Shown: one piece after another, positions 24,780 to 38,800 of the stretch
Layout of the letters: each line of letters begins with the position of its first letter
Position numbering within the stretch: the stretch's first letter is position 1
The notes under the pieces: generated by a model
Told to the model about the DNA's origin: nothing
Databases searched by the model: none
The model's input: the letters and a program-made list of their open reading frames with translations, nothing else
NCBI RefSeq assembly: GCF_037975245.1
Contig: NC_092577.1
Location: 36,696,898-36,760,897 of the forward strand
Reading direction: 5' to 3'
DNA length: 64,000 nucleotides
Origin: Apostichopus japonicus
Taxonomy: Eukaryota > Echinodermata > Holothuroidea > Aspidochirotida > Stichopodidae
Position numbers and translations under genes: made by a program

Positions 24780-26745
24780 TCATTTCTTACTTTTCCTGTT
24801 CTTCTTAAGGAATTTACAAAATACCAATGAAAGAAATTAATCATAGAAAAAACGCAGAAACAAAATCATAACAACCTTTTTCATTCAAGATCCCCTGCCA
24901 AAACAAAAGGGAAGATATGAAATCATAAATAAATGAGAAAGTCAAAAACCTTAGTGATTCCTTGCCAATATGAGAAGAAACTTTAAATACAAGATTTTCC
25001 AACGATCTGAATTGCTGAGAAGAGATGGCAAGTCTAGCAGAATTGATTAATTCGTACCTATGCAAAGAGGGTTGAAGGTCAAACAAACTTCACTTTGATT
25101 CATTCTGACTTTAACCTGTCATTGAACTTTAAATGACCTTTGACCTCCATGAAAACTGATACAGAACATATAACCACTATTAAAGGGCTACCTACATATC
25201 AAGTTTGAAGTTCAAGCAACTTTCACTTCTTGAGATAATGTATTTACAAGGTATCATAGAAGCAAAATAAATTTGTATTGTTACCTTTTACATAATTATA
25301 AAAAACTAAAATGACCAACATCAAATTCCTGAATCAGTGGGTGTTTGTTACTTCACAAATAATTAAGTAAAACATTATGAAGACAAAGATAACAGACAAA
25401 TAGAAACAGTAATTCAATGAAGACATGCAGTAATACCTAGATTTTGAATGCTTCTTATGAAAAACTTATTTATATACAGGGCTCCTCTGTTTTATCTATT
25501 TAAATGAAAATCCTGACAAGTGCATTAGTAAACTGTTCACAAATGACACAACTAGAGCACCAATGGTGCAGAAGCTCATACCTTTTCGAGCTTAAAAATG
25601 TAGGGCCCACAAAACCAATTTTGGGCCCATGAGGGATACCCCCCCCCCCTCCATTAGCAGAATCCTGGCAACACCACTGGCTATAATTCCTATTTTCCCC
25701 TTTAAATCCTATTTTACCCACTCTCTCAAACAATACCACTGACCTACTCTACCCTGTTAAACCTTCTCCCCTCTACCTTAGCAGACATAACTTCACAAGC
25801 ACTCCCTATATATAACTTCACAAGCTGCCTACATACCTTAGGCTCAAAGACTTCTAAGAATCGGCAAGTGCTGATTGGCTATAGGGCTCTCACGCTTACA
25901 GTTCAACAGTTAATAACAACTCCCAGTCCTGCTTTAATTCCACTAACAGCCTCTGCAGAGCTTAACCACAAATGTAAACAAACACTGCAGAAACTGGGAG
26001 ACAAATTAAAGGAGCTTTGGCAAAAAGTGAAGGCTCAGATTTTTTTTAAACAATGGGGATGAATTGTAATTAATTAACTTTTGACCAAAAATTATTAGGC
26101 ATCACCTTATTCATACACTATCCAACAATCATCAGTTCATCTTTGAATATGATCTATCAAAATCTTGAGGAGATTGAGATATTTGAAAATATTACAAAGA
26201 ATGACCCCCGATGACCCCCTAAATGACATTTGACCTCAATTTTCTGAACACCCCTCGTAACTCTCATCTCGAGGAACATTGTGACCAAGTTTCATTATAA
26301 TTGGCCATACACTGTACGAACAGGAGCAATTTGAAAATATAGGGCCGTGGCCCGGGCCACAAAAGACCCCTAGTTGATCTTTGATCTCAAATTCATGAAC
26401 ACCCTGAAGGTAAAACTACCATAGTACTATCGTGACAAACCCTCAACATTGTACCATGGAATCTGTAGGAGAAGAAGCATTTTGCGTATTTCCACAAAAT
26501 GGCCCATTACGGCCCACAGGTGACCTTTGACCCCAAATTTTGGACCATCTCTGATGGCCCTATACCCAATGGTCCTTGTGTCCAAGTTTCATGAAATTCC
26601 ATCAAACACTGTGCGAGTGGGAGCGGTTTTACCAATTGTTGACGGATAGAGTGATAGAGTGATAGAATGATAGAGTGATAGAGTGATAGACGCCGCACTG
26701 TAACAATAGCTCACACCAGCATGCTGGTATGAGCTAAAAATGAAT
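24780..26745. repeat. Non-coding dispersed repeats of the TGACCTTTGACC type
   Basis: 25090-25275 and 26085-26745 contain repeated TGACCTTTGACCTC, CCAAGTTTCAT and similar phrases, typical of an abundant non-coding repeat. The second ends in a (GATAGAGT)n run at 26640-26690 and a near-perfect 28-base palindrome at 26708-26735. Between them, near 25660-25685, CCTGGCAACACCACTGG resembles one terminus of a hAT-like short element. No gene is seen. Confidence 0.5.
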
Positions 26746-27370
26746 AGAGTTACTAGTAACAAAGCCCACTACCCTGCTCACCCTGGTATATAATGGACGA
26801 TCTCATATAAAGACCTCACACAATCATTAGCAAAAGCAATTCAAGGAGCATGGACACAACTGTAACAAAAATGCAATAAACAAATGAATGAGTTAAGATA
26901 TGAACTACAAAATAAAACCAAACTGTTAGCAAACTGTTTTGATATGAAATACAGAAAAGTAAGTACTTCTTGGCAGTGTTGATTGCATCAACAGCTTGTC
27001 AATTATAATTAAAGACAACAAAATAGTAAGATAGTTGCTGGTTCACATGGATATTAGACACACATAAATTAACATGCCGGCTTCCAGGATCATAAGGCAG
27101 CATATGCTTGCCTCCTTAATTACTGCTTCATAGTAAGTTTGCACACAAACATCCACACATTGTAACACATTGAGATATGCAAGGTTTCTAAGGCAGCACA
27201 GCAAGTAATAAACTGATAGTAGGTGGCTGGCATGCTTTCCCAAATGACTACCAATAGGAAAACTCTATTACATACATTCATATAACAAAATATCAATGGA
27301 TCAATTTCAACTATTTGTGCACCCATCGGAATGTACAGGAACAGAGTTTCCTGCCTCTAGTGGGGGCATT
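26746..27370. other. No gene recognised
   Basis: Minus-strand open frames at 27043-27326 show no domain or splice support. Confidence 0.4.
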
Positions 27371-29488
27371 ATCTTGAGCCACTTTGTGATCTCTACTGGG
27401 CAAAACATCACACTCTTGTTTGAGTCACTCTGTTATCTCTACCGGGCAAAACATCACAGTCTTGTTCCAGTCACTCTGTTATCTCTACCGGGCAAAACAT
27501 CACAGTCTTGTTTGAGTCACTTTGTTATCTCTACCGGGCAAAACATCACAATCTTGTTCCAGTCACTCTGTTATCTCTACCGGGCAAAACATCACAATCT
27601 TGTTCCAGTCACTCTGTTATCTCTACCGGGCAAAACATCACAATCTTGTTTGAGTCACTTTGTTATCTCTACCGGGCAAAACATCACAATCTTGTTTGAG
27701 TCACTTTGTTATCTCTACTGGGCAAAACATCACAATCTTGTTTGAGTCACTCTGTTATCTCTACCGGGCAAAACATCACTATCTTGTTTGAGTCACTCTG
27801 TTATCTCTACCGGGCAAAACATCACAATCTTGTTTGAGTCACTTTGTTATCTCTACTGGGCAATACATCACAATCTTGTTTGAGTCCCTTTGTTATCTCT
27901 ACCGGGCAAGACATCACAATCTTGTTTGAGTCACTCTGTTATCTCTACCGGGCAAAACATCACAATCTTGTTTGAGTCACTTTGTTATCTCTACCGGGCA
28001 AAACATCACAATCTTGTTCCAGTCACTCTGTTATCTCTACCGGGCAAAACATCACAATCTTGTTCCAGTCACTCTGTTATCTCTACCGGGCAAAACATCA
28101 CAGTCTTGTTTGAGTCACTTTGTTATCTCTACTGGGCAAAACATCACAATCTTGTTTCAGTCACTTTGTTATCTCTACCGGGCAAAACATCACAGTCTTG
28201 TTTGAGTCACTTTGTTATCTCTACTGGGCAAAACATCACAATCTTGTTTGAGTCACTTTGTTATCTCTACCGGGCAAAACATCACAATCTTGTTCCAGTC
28301 ACTCTGTTATCTCTACCGGGCAAAACATCACAATCTTGTTCCAGTCACTCTGTTATCTCTACCGGGCAAAACATCACAGTTTTGTTTGAGTCACTTTGTT
28401 ATCTCTACTGGGCAAAACATCACAATCTTGTTCGAGTCACTTTGTTATCTCTACTGGGCAAAACATCACAATCTTGTTTGAGTCACTTTGTTATCTCTAC
28501 TGGGCAAAACATCACTATCTTGTTCCAGTCACTTTGTTATCTCTACTGGGCAAAACATCACAATCTTGTTTGAGTCACTCTGTTATCTCTACCGGGCAAA
28601 ACATCACAATCTTGTTCCAGTCACTCTGTTATCTCTACCGGGCAAAACATCACAATCTTGTTCCAGTCACTCTGTTATCTCTACCGGGCAAAACATCACA
28701 GTCTTGTTTGAGTCACTTTGTTATCTCTACTGGGCAAAACATCACACTCTTGTTTGAGTCACTTTGTTATCTCTACTGGGCAAAACATCACAATCTTGTT
28801 TGAGTCACTCTGTTATCTCTACTGGGCAAAACATCACACTCTTGTTTGAGTCACTTTGTTATCTCTACTGGGCAAAACATCACAATCTTGTTTGAGTCAC
28901 TCTGTTATCTCTACTGGGCAAAACATCACAGTCTTGTTTGAGTCACTTTGTTATCTCTACCGGGCAAAACATCACAATCTTGTTTGAGTCACTCTGTTAT
29001 CTCTACTGGGCAAAACATCACAATCTTGTTTGAGTCACTTTGTTATCTCTACCGGGCAAAACATCACAATCTTGTTTGAGTCACTCTGTTATCTCTACTG
29101 GGCAAAACATCACACTCTTGTTTGAGTCACTGCTCTACCGGGCAAAACATCAGAATCTTGTTCGAGTCACTCTGTTATCTCTACTGGGCAAAACATCACA
29201 ATCTTGTTCGAGTCACTTTGTTATCTCTACTGGGCAAAACATCACAATCTTGTTTAAGTCACTCTGTTATCTCTACTGGGCAAAACATCACAGTCTTGTT
29301 TGAGTCACTTTGTTATCTCTACTGGGCAAAACATCACTATCTTGTTCCAGTCACTTTGTTATCTCTACCGGGCAAAACATCACTATCTTGTTTGAGTCAC
29401 TCTGTTATCTCTACTGGGCAAAACATCACACTCTTGTTTGAGTCACTGCTCTACTGGGCAAAACATCAGAATCTTGTTCCAGTCACTT
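27371..29488. repeat. 46-bp minisatellite, about 46 copies
   Basis: The unit runs from GAGTCACTCTGTTATCTCTA through CCGGGCAAAACATCAC to AATCTTGTTT. Variable sites are ACCGGG/ACTGGG, TTTGAG/TTCCAG/TTCGAG, CTCTG/CTTTG and CAATC/CAGTC/CACTC/CTATC. Because 46 is not a multiple of three and most units lack stops in all plus frames, long meaningless open frames appear. The array begins about 240 bases past the transporter stop codon. Confidence 0.97.
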
Positions 29489-29727
29489 GACTTTTGTAAT
29501 TTAGGGACATGTGTTATCACTCGCAACAACACTGGCATGTAATGTAGGAATATTCAAAAGATGTTACAAATTGAAAGTTTACAGATTAATAAAACTAAAG
29601 AGAATTATTATTGCAAAATGAAAACAAACAAAAATGATAGCCCAACCAATATGTTAACAATACAATGTTTTATATAAAAAAATAAGCTTATCTTGGATAC
29701 CAAATTTTCATGAAACTTGACAAAATG

Positions 29728-29868
29728 TCACTCTCTTCTTCGGAAATAATCTTCAATCTCTTCCAGGGATTTGCCTTTTGTCTCCGGTACGAATAAGATC
29801 ACAAAGATGATCTCCAGGACACAGACCACTGCGTACATCCAAAAAACACCCTCTTTGTGAAGCAGATT
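29728..29868 (-). CDS. SLC2A8-like: Transporter exon 9 (helix 12, C-terminus)
   Basis: Acceptor AACTTAG, 46 codons then TGA at 29730-29728. Encodes [19 protein letters not shown] and the PETKG motif, ending EDYFRRRE. Confidence 0.95.
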   Translation of the reverse strand, partial: NLLHKEGVFWMYAVVCVLEIIFVILFVPETKGKSLEEIEDYFRRRE

Positions 29869-32800
29869 CTAAGTTTTAAGAAAAGGACAAGATTACCGTC
29901 ATTGGTAGTATATTCTAATATATTCTGACCAAAATGAATTGAGAAACAGTGACCAATTACCTCTACGTCTAAAAACTAATTGAGAACCCTGACCACTCAC
30001 CTCTAGGTCTAAAAATTCTTTGGTGATGATGAAAGAGCAAGTCCAGTTGAAAGCCGTTGCAATGGAACTGGCCAAACCTCTGGCTTTAGATGGGAATATT
30101 TCAGACATGATGAGCCAGGGAATTGGTCCAAGGCCAAGAGAGAACCCGATGATGTATATCACCATACTGCTAAGGGAAAGCCACCCCAGATCTGACTTGG
30201 CATTCCCAAGTACTGGAAAGGAACAAAAACTTTGTAGTTACATTTTGTTTTACATTATTTAAATATATCTATGTGCTGTGTGTATTCAATTAGAAAGACT
30301 GTTTAGTTTATTTTAAGAGCAAACTTGATATAAAACTGACTGGTAGACAGACAGACTGAAAGTTTCTACTTAAATGACTCATTGAAATAAGTCTCTGTAA
30401 GAAATTACTACAATACATCGTGAGTGAGCTGATAAAATCTCTAGTTACAATATACCTAGTCTAGTTGTTTGTTGACTCAGAGACTACTTTGCACAGCTAA
30501 CTGCACTTTTCTGGAGCTACTGGGATAAGACTGATGTATTACGTACAATATTAATCTATTACATAGTCAACTTACAAATATCCTCAAGACCACTAGGTGT
30601 GGTTGGTGATATTTCATCTTTCGTTAAAAAGTAATAAAGGCCAAAAGTTGTTGAGCTGATGGCCATCAAAACTCCTGAAAAATAAAAATCCCAAATAATA
30701 AAGCTAATAATACATTAACATAAAATATGAGGTGAAATTTTGACAAATTGCTATCTTGTCACTGAGGGGGGTGCAGCCAGGCTTTATAGGTCATAAACTG
30801 TTGTGTTCCACAGTCTCACACAATAGGCATTGCTGGTCTGTTGATATATCCTAATTGTTTGGTATTTATGCAGCCTTGCTGCAGCTTCTTTTTGACACAG
30901 CGCCTTAAAGTGAATAAGTATTAACAAGTTTAAGTGACCAACCATTTCATACAGTGACTGTATAATTAAACATGTAGCCATGAAGAAGCAGGACGTTGAT
31001 TGTTTTTGACTTTGACTTTGACTTTTTGACTTTGAATTTTCCACATATAATCAAATCAACTGACAAATCAAGTAGATGTAAAGTTGCCAGGTTACAAATG
31101 TCTTCACAACTGATAAGAACATAATGGCCACAGAGCACTTAATACTTCTCCAAAGGAAATTAGCAAATTAGGCACAGGATGGCAGAGAAAGTTAGGGGAG
31201 GGGGCACAGACTCAGTGTAAGGTTTCTTCCAAATTTCCAAAACATATTTCCATTCTATTATCCTACATACCACAAACACATCATAATAAAGCAGCCATTT
31301 AGCATCCCACAAACACCCTAGAAGAAACTTGTCATAATGCAGCAACCATTTAGCATCCCACAAACACTCTGGAAGAAACACACTGTAATGCAGTAACCAT
31401 TGGCATCCCACAAACACCCTTGAAGAAACAGGCTGTAATGCAGGAACCATTTGGCATCCCACAAACACCCTTGAAGAACAGGCTGTAATACAGTAACCAT
31501 TTGGCATCCCACAAACACCCTAGAAGGAACACGTGTAATGCAGCAACCACTTGGCATCCCACCAACACCCTAAAAGGAACACGATGTAATGCAGGAACCA
31601 TTTGGCATCCCACAAACACCCTTGAAGAACAGGCTGTAATACAGTAACCATTTGGCATCCCACCAGCACTCTGGAAGGAACACGCTGTAATGCAGCAACC
31701 ACTTGGCATCCCACAAATTCACCCTGCCCACTTGGACATAATATCTTAAAAGTGGAATTAGACAAACCGGCTGTTATGAGGAGAACTTTGCGACCCACTA
31801 GATCCATTAACATCACCGAGACCAAGGTGGCCACAACCTGGACTGCTCCAATAACAATGGTGGCAGTATTTGCATCTATTGATGATCCAGTGCTCTGAAA
31901 TATAGTCACTGTGTAAAACATGACAGTGTTGATTCCGCTGAACTGCTGAAAGAACATCAGAGCTAACGAGATCAGTAGAGGCATGAAAAGATGACGCTGA
32001 CCAAATTCTGAGAGAGAAACGTTGTTATCCTAGAAAGAGTAAATATAAAAAAAATTATAAGAGTAAATATAAGTAAATATAAACAAAGAGTAAATATAAA
32101 CAAATTATTCTTATTATTTTATTAAAAATTATTATATTAACCAGAAATGAAAAATGCATTGAGGTTTCTAGTGTTCGACCCATAATCAGTTAGATAAATG
32201 ACATCGGGCTGATTATCAGACAATTGGTAAATAATCGGCATCGGCAAAATCCATTGCGATTATTTGGAACCGATTATTACGTTCCACATAAAGGATTGTA
32301 TTTTTCCGCGCTTTTGATTCACACTTACCACAACGGGAGAAGAGTGTTGATCATTTGATTAAACGCTATTCATAGCCGGGGCCGTGCGCTAATCTACCGT
32401 TTAAGGCTATTGCAAGTCCCTCACGTGAGATTGTACTAATGCCATTCGATATACTATCCAGTTTTGGCAGTTAACATCATACAGTATATCCGCGATAAGC
32501 TTAGGGGGACGACGTAATTATTTGTTTTCACTTCGTTTCTTGCATCTAACAAAATCTCCTGTATCTATTTTTAAAGATTGATAAGAAGATTTATTGTCTT
32601 GACTAAATAATAAACCAAAACAATATCCTTTTAACCGCTTCGTTTCACCGTACGTGAGAACTTGAAAGTGAAAACGATAACATTAGAGGCTTTGTTCATT
32701 GTGAGTTCTACGTACTTACATGTGAGAATTACATGCACATTTCTATAGGATGTTACAATTTACGTGAGAACTTGAAAGTGAAAACGATAACATTAGAGGC

Positions 32801-35800
32801 TTTGTTCATTGTGAGTTCTACGTACTTACATGTGTTAATTACATGCACATTTCTATAGGATGTTTAGTTTCAGTTTTTTCATTTAGATAAAAAGTAAATT
32901 ATTCTCTGGACTATCATTTATATGAGTCAGTTACAATGTTAAGATCAAATTAGTTTGCAAGCAAAATATGTGCTATGAATAGAAAGTAACCAGAAGTTTT
33001 CAAATCATTTTATATACTTACCAAACCATCCCAGTCAAGGATGCAGACTTTTTTGGAAGAGGGGGTGGAGTGTGGGTGGGGGGGGGGGGGAGAATAGTAT
33101 CTGAAGATATTGAAATACTTTTCATCTAATATAAGCCAAATATGATGGTTGGGTTTTCTTTTCTTCTATGACCAACTTACAGAGTTGTCCAGGGTAGCTT
33201 CAATTTCCCGACACTCCAAGTCCACATCCACATTAACGTTCCTGACTTTATGGAGAACGGCCAGTGCCCTGTGCCTGTCATGTTTGATAAGCCAGTACGA
33301 TGGTGTGTCCGGCATTGGGAGCATGAAGCACGACAACATACATGCAAAGATAGCACCGATGATGGCAAGCCAAACGTATGATAAATACACCCCTATGTGT
33401 AAGGAAAATTAAGTAACTTATAAAATAACAGTGGCAACACAAAGCAAAAACACTAAGGAAACATACAGACTGCATAATACAGTCACTGATACAATATATA
33501 GTATACAAGGTATTATATATATTAAATACATGATAATATATACTACACAAGGTAGTATATATACTAAATACAAGGTAATATATAGTTTACAAGGCAGTTT
33601 ATATATTAAATACAATATATATACTATTCAAGGTAGTACATATATTAAATACAAGATAATATACATACAATACAAGGTATTATATATATTAAATACACGA
33701 TAATATATATACTATGAAAGGTAGTATATATATTAAATATGCAATGTATAGTATATAAGGCAGTTTATATTAAATACAATATATATACTATTCAAGGTAG
33801 TACATAGATATTAAATACAAGATAATATACATACAATACAAGGTATTATATATATTAAATACACGATAATATATATACTATGAAAGGTAGTACATATATT
33901 AAATACAAGATAATACACATACAATACAAGGTATTATATATATTAAATACAAGATAATATATATACTATATAAGGTAGTATATATATAAAATACAAGGTA
34001 ATGTATAGTATATAAGGCAGTATATATTAAATACAATATATATACTATTCAAGGTAGTACATTAAATACAAGATAATATACATACAATACAAGGTATTAT
34101 ATATATTAAATACAAGATAATATATATACTATACAAGGTAGTATATATATAAAATACAAGGTAATGTATAGTATATAAGGCAGTTTATATTAAATACAAG
34201 ATAATATATAAAATATACAACAGGGCTGAAATTTCACAGTCGTCCGATCATCCGAATCGATTAAAATTTCTTTCGGACAACCAAAATCGAAATTGAGGTT
34301 GTCCGACGAACGACTAAATTATTTGTGGAAACGTACCATCACATTTATTTCAACTCGACAAGATTACACAATCAAAATAAACACACCTTAAAAATCTGAT
34401 AGTTCATGTTGATATAACCCTCCATTCATGGTGTGACAATAAAAGAAATTACTAAATAATTTGGTACCTTCCTTGACAGGGCAAATTCTTCTCTCCTTTT
34501 TGCAAGTTTATGATTGGTACAAAGTTGTTATTGTTTTGAAAAAACATACCCCCTGCTACCATAAGGTAGCCAGTACATTCGATCGACATGCAAATGAACG
34601 TCCCATTGTAAATTGCATACATACAATGTATACGGCCATAAGTTAGGCCTAGCCAACATTTGAGTGTCGCATGATGAAATATATGTATCATACGTAACAA
34701 TATCGGGAGATATGGTTACAATATATACAAGAAAGTTACCGATCTCACTATGTTAAAATCATTTGAAACAAACCGTGAACAGCCAGCTAGCTTTATTTTG
34801 AACTACATTCTAAAGGCAAAGTAACTTGGTCTTTGAACGCTAGATGCATGGAAGTGCTCACTAATATATACTACATTCATGATATACACGCACATACTGT
34901 ACATCGTACGTGTTGACACAGTGCAGTGGTGACGCATGCGTTATCATGATACAGCCAATGCATGTGATGTGTGTCGTCAGCCGGTTAGCAAGATTGGCTG
35001 TTCTAATAAGCAGACTTACATAAACAGAAAAGGGAATCCTACTTTACAGTGCAGTCGTATAATGAGCAGATGATAGTAAATACCTGGACGGATCCATTTA
35101 TTTTAGGTAGAAATATGATATTTGCAAATATAGGAATAATAAGTTTATAATCATGAATATATTTCCATAATAGCTTTTTTTATTTCTTAATATATTCATA
35201 CATAAAAACGACATACGTTAAAAAATATTTAACAGTGTGTTAGTCATGAATGTTAAAGATTGTTTAGACATCCCTACAAACCGTGGAATTAGACGGATTA
35301 ATAATGTTTTTTCCCACATTTTGGAACAAATATACCTTGTTATGTAAAGTACAAAATTTAGTTTAGTCTTTTTCCCCATTTTTATTCGGACAACCAATTT
35401 TTTTTCCAGACAACCAAATTTTGAGTGTAGGTTGTCCAATGGACAAGATAAAAAAAATTCCAAAAAATCAGGCCTGTACAAGGTAGCATATATATTAAAG
35501 TAAATACAAGATAATAATATAGTATACTTACAGTAGGTAGTATATATATTCAACACAAGGTATTGTATAGAATATAAGGTAGTATATATGGGTCATTCCA
35601 TATCAACTCACCAAATTTTGGAGTATGTTGGTTTGACCTCTTTCAAAATTACCAATTTATTGTATGCTTAGAACACCACAAAAATAAGCATATTCTGAAA
35701 ATTTCAGTTACATTGCTTTCAAATTGGGGGATTTATCACACTTTAAAATTCTGCAATTCTAAAGGTAAAATTCATCCATCATAGAGTCAGCTTGAGACGA

Positions 35801-38800
35801 TACTTCAATAATGCTTGAGCTGTATGAAAGGCTAACAGCTTCTTTTGAAAGATGAATCTAGATAGCTTTTATTTTACTGGTCCTTCCTGTTTTTCCATCT
35901 TCCTCAATTTACGAATGGCTTAAGAACAATTGTAAGATTTAATCTGACTTGCCTGTGTATCTGGTGCTTTTGTTAATGTCTAACAATTTGAGCTGTTAGT
36001 TAAAGTGAACACCTTTACAATTAAATCTACTGTATTGATTAAGGTACCCATTAAACTTTCTCAGCAATCAAAGTTATATTGATAGTAAAGTCTTTTAATT
36101 AAGTTAATTAAACCAGAAGCAGACAGTACATTGCAAATATTTTTTGTTTATATGACATTGAAATATGCCCAGTCTTGAATTGAGTTACATTATGTTGAAT
36201 CTTATTTTCTATCGGAATTAACCCTTTTGTAAGAAATGAACAAATAAAAGTTTTGTTTGTACCAGTACTGTATACAGTGTTACTTACAAGTCTGACTTAT
36301 GACAAACACTATACTTTTGCTCACCTAGTGTATACACGAGTAGAATTCCTAATGTAATGAACAGCTGGAAGCTTGAACCCAAGAAACCCCGGTTATCAGG
36401 ACTCGCCATTTCTGCGATGTAGATCTGGAGATAGAGAAATAATAAGAAGTACTGTATTCACTGAGTAGGATAATGTACAGGAAATAATGTATGTATTCAC
36501 TGGGTAGGATAATGTACAGGAAATAATGTATGTATTCACTGGGTAGGATAATGTACAGGAAATAATGTATGTATTCACTGGGTAGGATAATGTACAGTAA
36601 ATAATGTATGTATTCACTGGGTAGGATAATGTACAGGAAATAATGTATGTATTCACTGGGTAGGATAATGTACAGTAATAATATATGAATTCACTGGGTA
36701 GGATAATGTACAGTAAATAATGTATGTATTCACTGGGTAGGATAATGTACAGTAAATAATGTATGTATTCACTGGGTAGGATAATGTACAGTAAATAATG
36801 TATGTATTCACTGGGTAGGATAATGTACAGTAAATAACGTATGTATTCACTGGGTAGGATAATGTACAGTAAATAACGTATGTATTCACTGAGTAGGATA
36901 ATTGTACAGTAAATAATGTAAGATAATCTAACTTAATATGCTTGTGTAAATAACACTTCATGGCTTTCTCGTCTTACAAGTATACTTAAGTATTTTAAAT
37001 GACAGTACTTGTATCCTAACTAGCTTCAGTCAAAATTGATCCTATTATTGGACAATCATAGCCTGGCTACAAGTATTGTAAGACTTACCTGGTTTGGATA
37101 TTTACGAACACAAACTTACCTGTCTCCCCACAACAACTGCACTCTCACTTTACCATGAATAGCACTGTATAGCATCTGGTAACCTATTAGCACTGCCCTC
37201 TACCGGTGACTGGCCCATTCCAGTCTACTACCCACGTCATGAAACCCATATATGAAAATCAGGTGGGAAACCGTGGAAAAACAGAAAGTATGCCAAAAAG
37301 TCCCAAGACAAGGATACTCATTGAATCTTCAACATGTACATTAGTGTTGAGCTATTGATCGAAAGGAATGGAGATACCAGGAAGCAGTCAAAGAAGATAT
37401 CAGAAGGTGTCAACTATTAATAACAGAAGACTATGTAATTCCCGAGCTTGTGACACTTTGAATGGTAGAATGAGAAGGAGGGCGGTAGACCGGAATGGGC
37501 TGGTCACCAGTAAATCAAAAGATTTCTAGCTGAAAATTTAATTTCACAGATGAAATTAGAATATTTTTTAATCATGTTACCTCTATTAGTTAATAAAGGA
37601 TGATACAATTGATTCTTTACATGTTAACATGTAACTGAAATGACACACAACCATTACAAGTTTATTACTGTCACCTCACAGTGCTTACAGTAGCTCACAG
37701 TGCACAGTACAGCACAGCACAGTACAGGTTCAGCACAGTACAGCACAGTACAGCACAGTATAGTACAGTACAGTACAGCACAGTTCAGCACAGTGCAGTA
37801 CAGTACAGCACAACACAGTACAGCACAGCACATCAGAGCACAGTAAAGTTCAGCACAGTATACCTGTAACTGTACAGTACAGCACATCACAGTACAGCAC
37901 ATCACAGTACAGCTCACAGTACATTACAGCACAGTACAGCACAGTACAGCACATCAGAGTACAGTACAGTACAGTACAGCACAGTACAGTACAGTTCAGT
38001 TCAGCACAGTACAGCACAGCACATCAGACATCAGAGTACAGCACAGTACAGCACAGCACAGTATAGCACATTACAGCACAGTTCACTTCAGTACAGCACA
38101 GTACAGCACAGTTCAGCACAGTACAGCACAGTACAGCTCAGTACATTACAGTACAGCACAGTACAGTACAGCACAGTACAGTTCAGCACAGTACAGTACA
38201 GCTCAGTACATTACAGTACAGTACAGCACAGTACAGCTCACAGTGCTTACAGCACTTAGCTAATTAAAAGGACATATCCAGGTAATCCTTTAAAGGATAT
38301 CCGGGTGAAATTTCATTTTTGACTGATGAAAGAGGAAGATATTCTGATATGTTCAACTTGCATTAGAGAGTACCATCCCCCTTTTTGGATGGGGAGGGGT
38401 TACTTTTATTTTCAAATTCACTACAGAAAAACTTTGAAAAATGTGTTTTGTAGAAGGCATTTCCAACCCACATTGCCTAAACTGCATACAGTATATGCCA
38501 TTTTGTGATGGACTCACAATTAAATACACAGTACGCATTTTATCTTATTTGATCTGATCTCTAGACTTTCAATTTTGTCTAGCTGGTTGGATTCCAGCAT
38601 ACACACAATTGAAAGTACATCTGATCTACTTCATGCTCCAATGAAACTCACTGGTACAGTAGCACCTGGTTTAGCACAAACCTAATCCACACAGACTCTT
38701 ACCGTGCTACTGTATGCAACTTAGGAGGCCTTGGCTTACAGAACTCTGGGACACTACTGTCACCCGTAATATTTGCTAGAAATTATCAAAACTTACAACA

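Noticed and set aside
27296-29490. Repetitive protein of 227 residues and neighbours
   Set aside because: The 46-bp unit shifts frame each copy and simply lacks stops; variation ignores codon positions.
31160-31709. Cys-rich repeat frames on the minus strand
   Set aside because: Minisatellite inside transporter intron 6.
35588-35640. GGGTCATTCCATATCAACTC as a defined transposon terminus
   Set aside because: Looks like a known abundant repeat opening, but no second end or duplication could be found, so not called as an element.
36396-36961. 13-residue repeat frames ([13 protein letters not shown])
   Set aside because: 39-bp intronic minisatellite; the frame is an accident of a unit divisible by three.
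37654-37917. Cys/Val-rich frame
   Set aside because: Pentamer array artefact.
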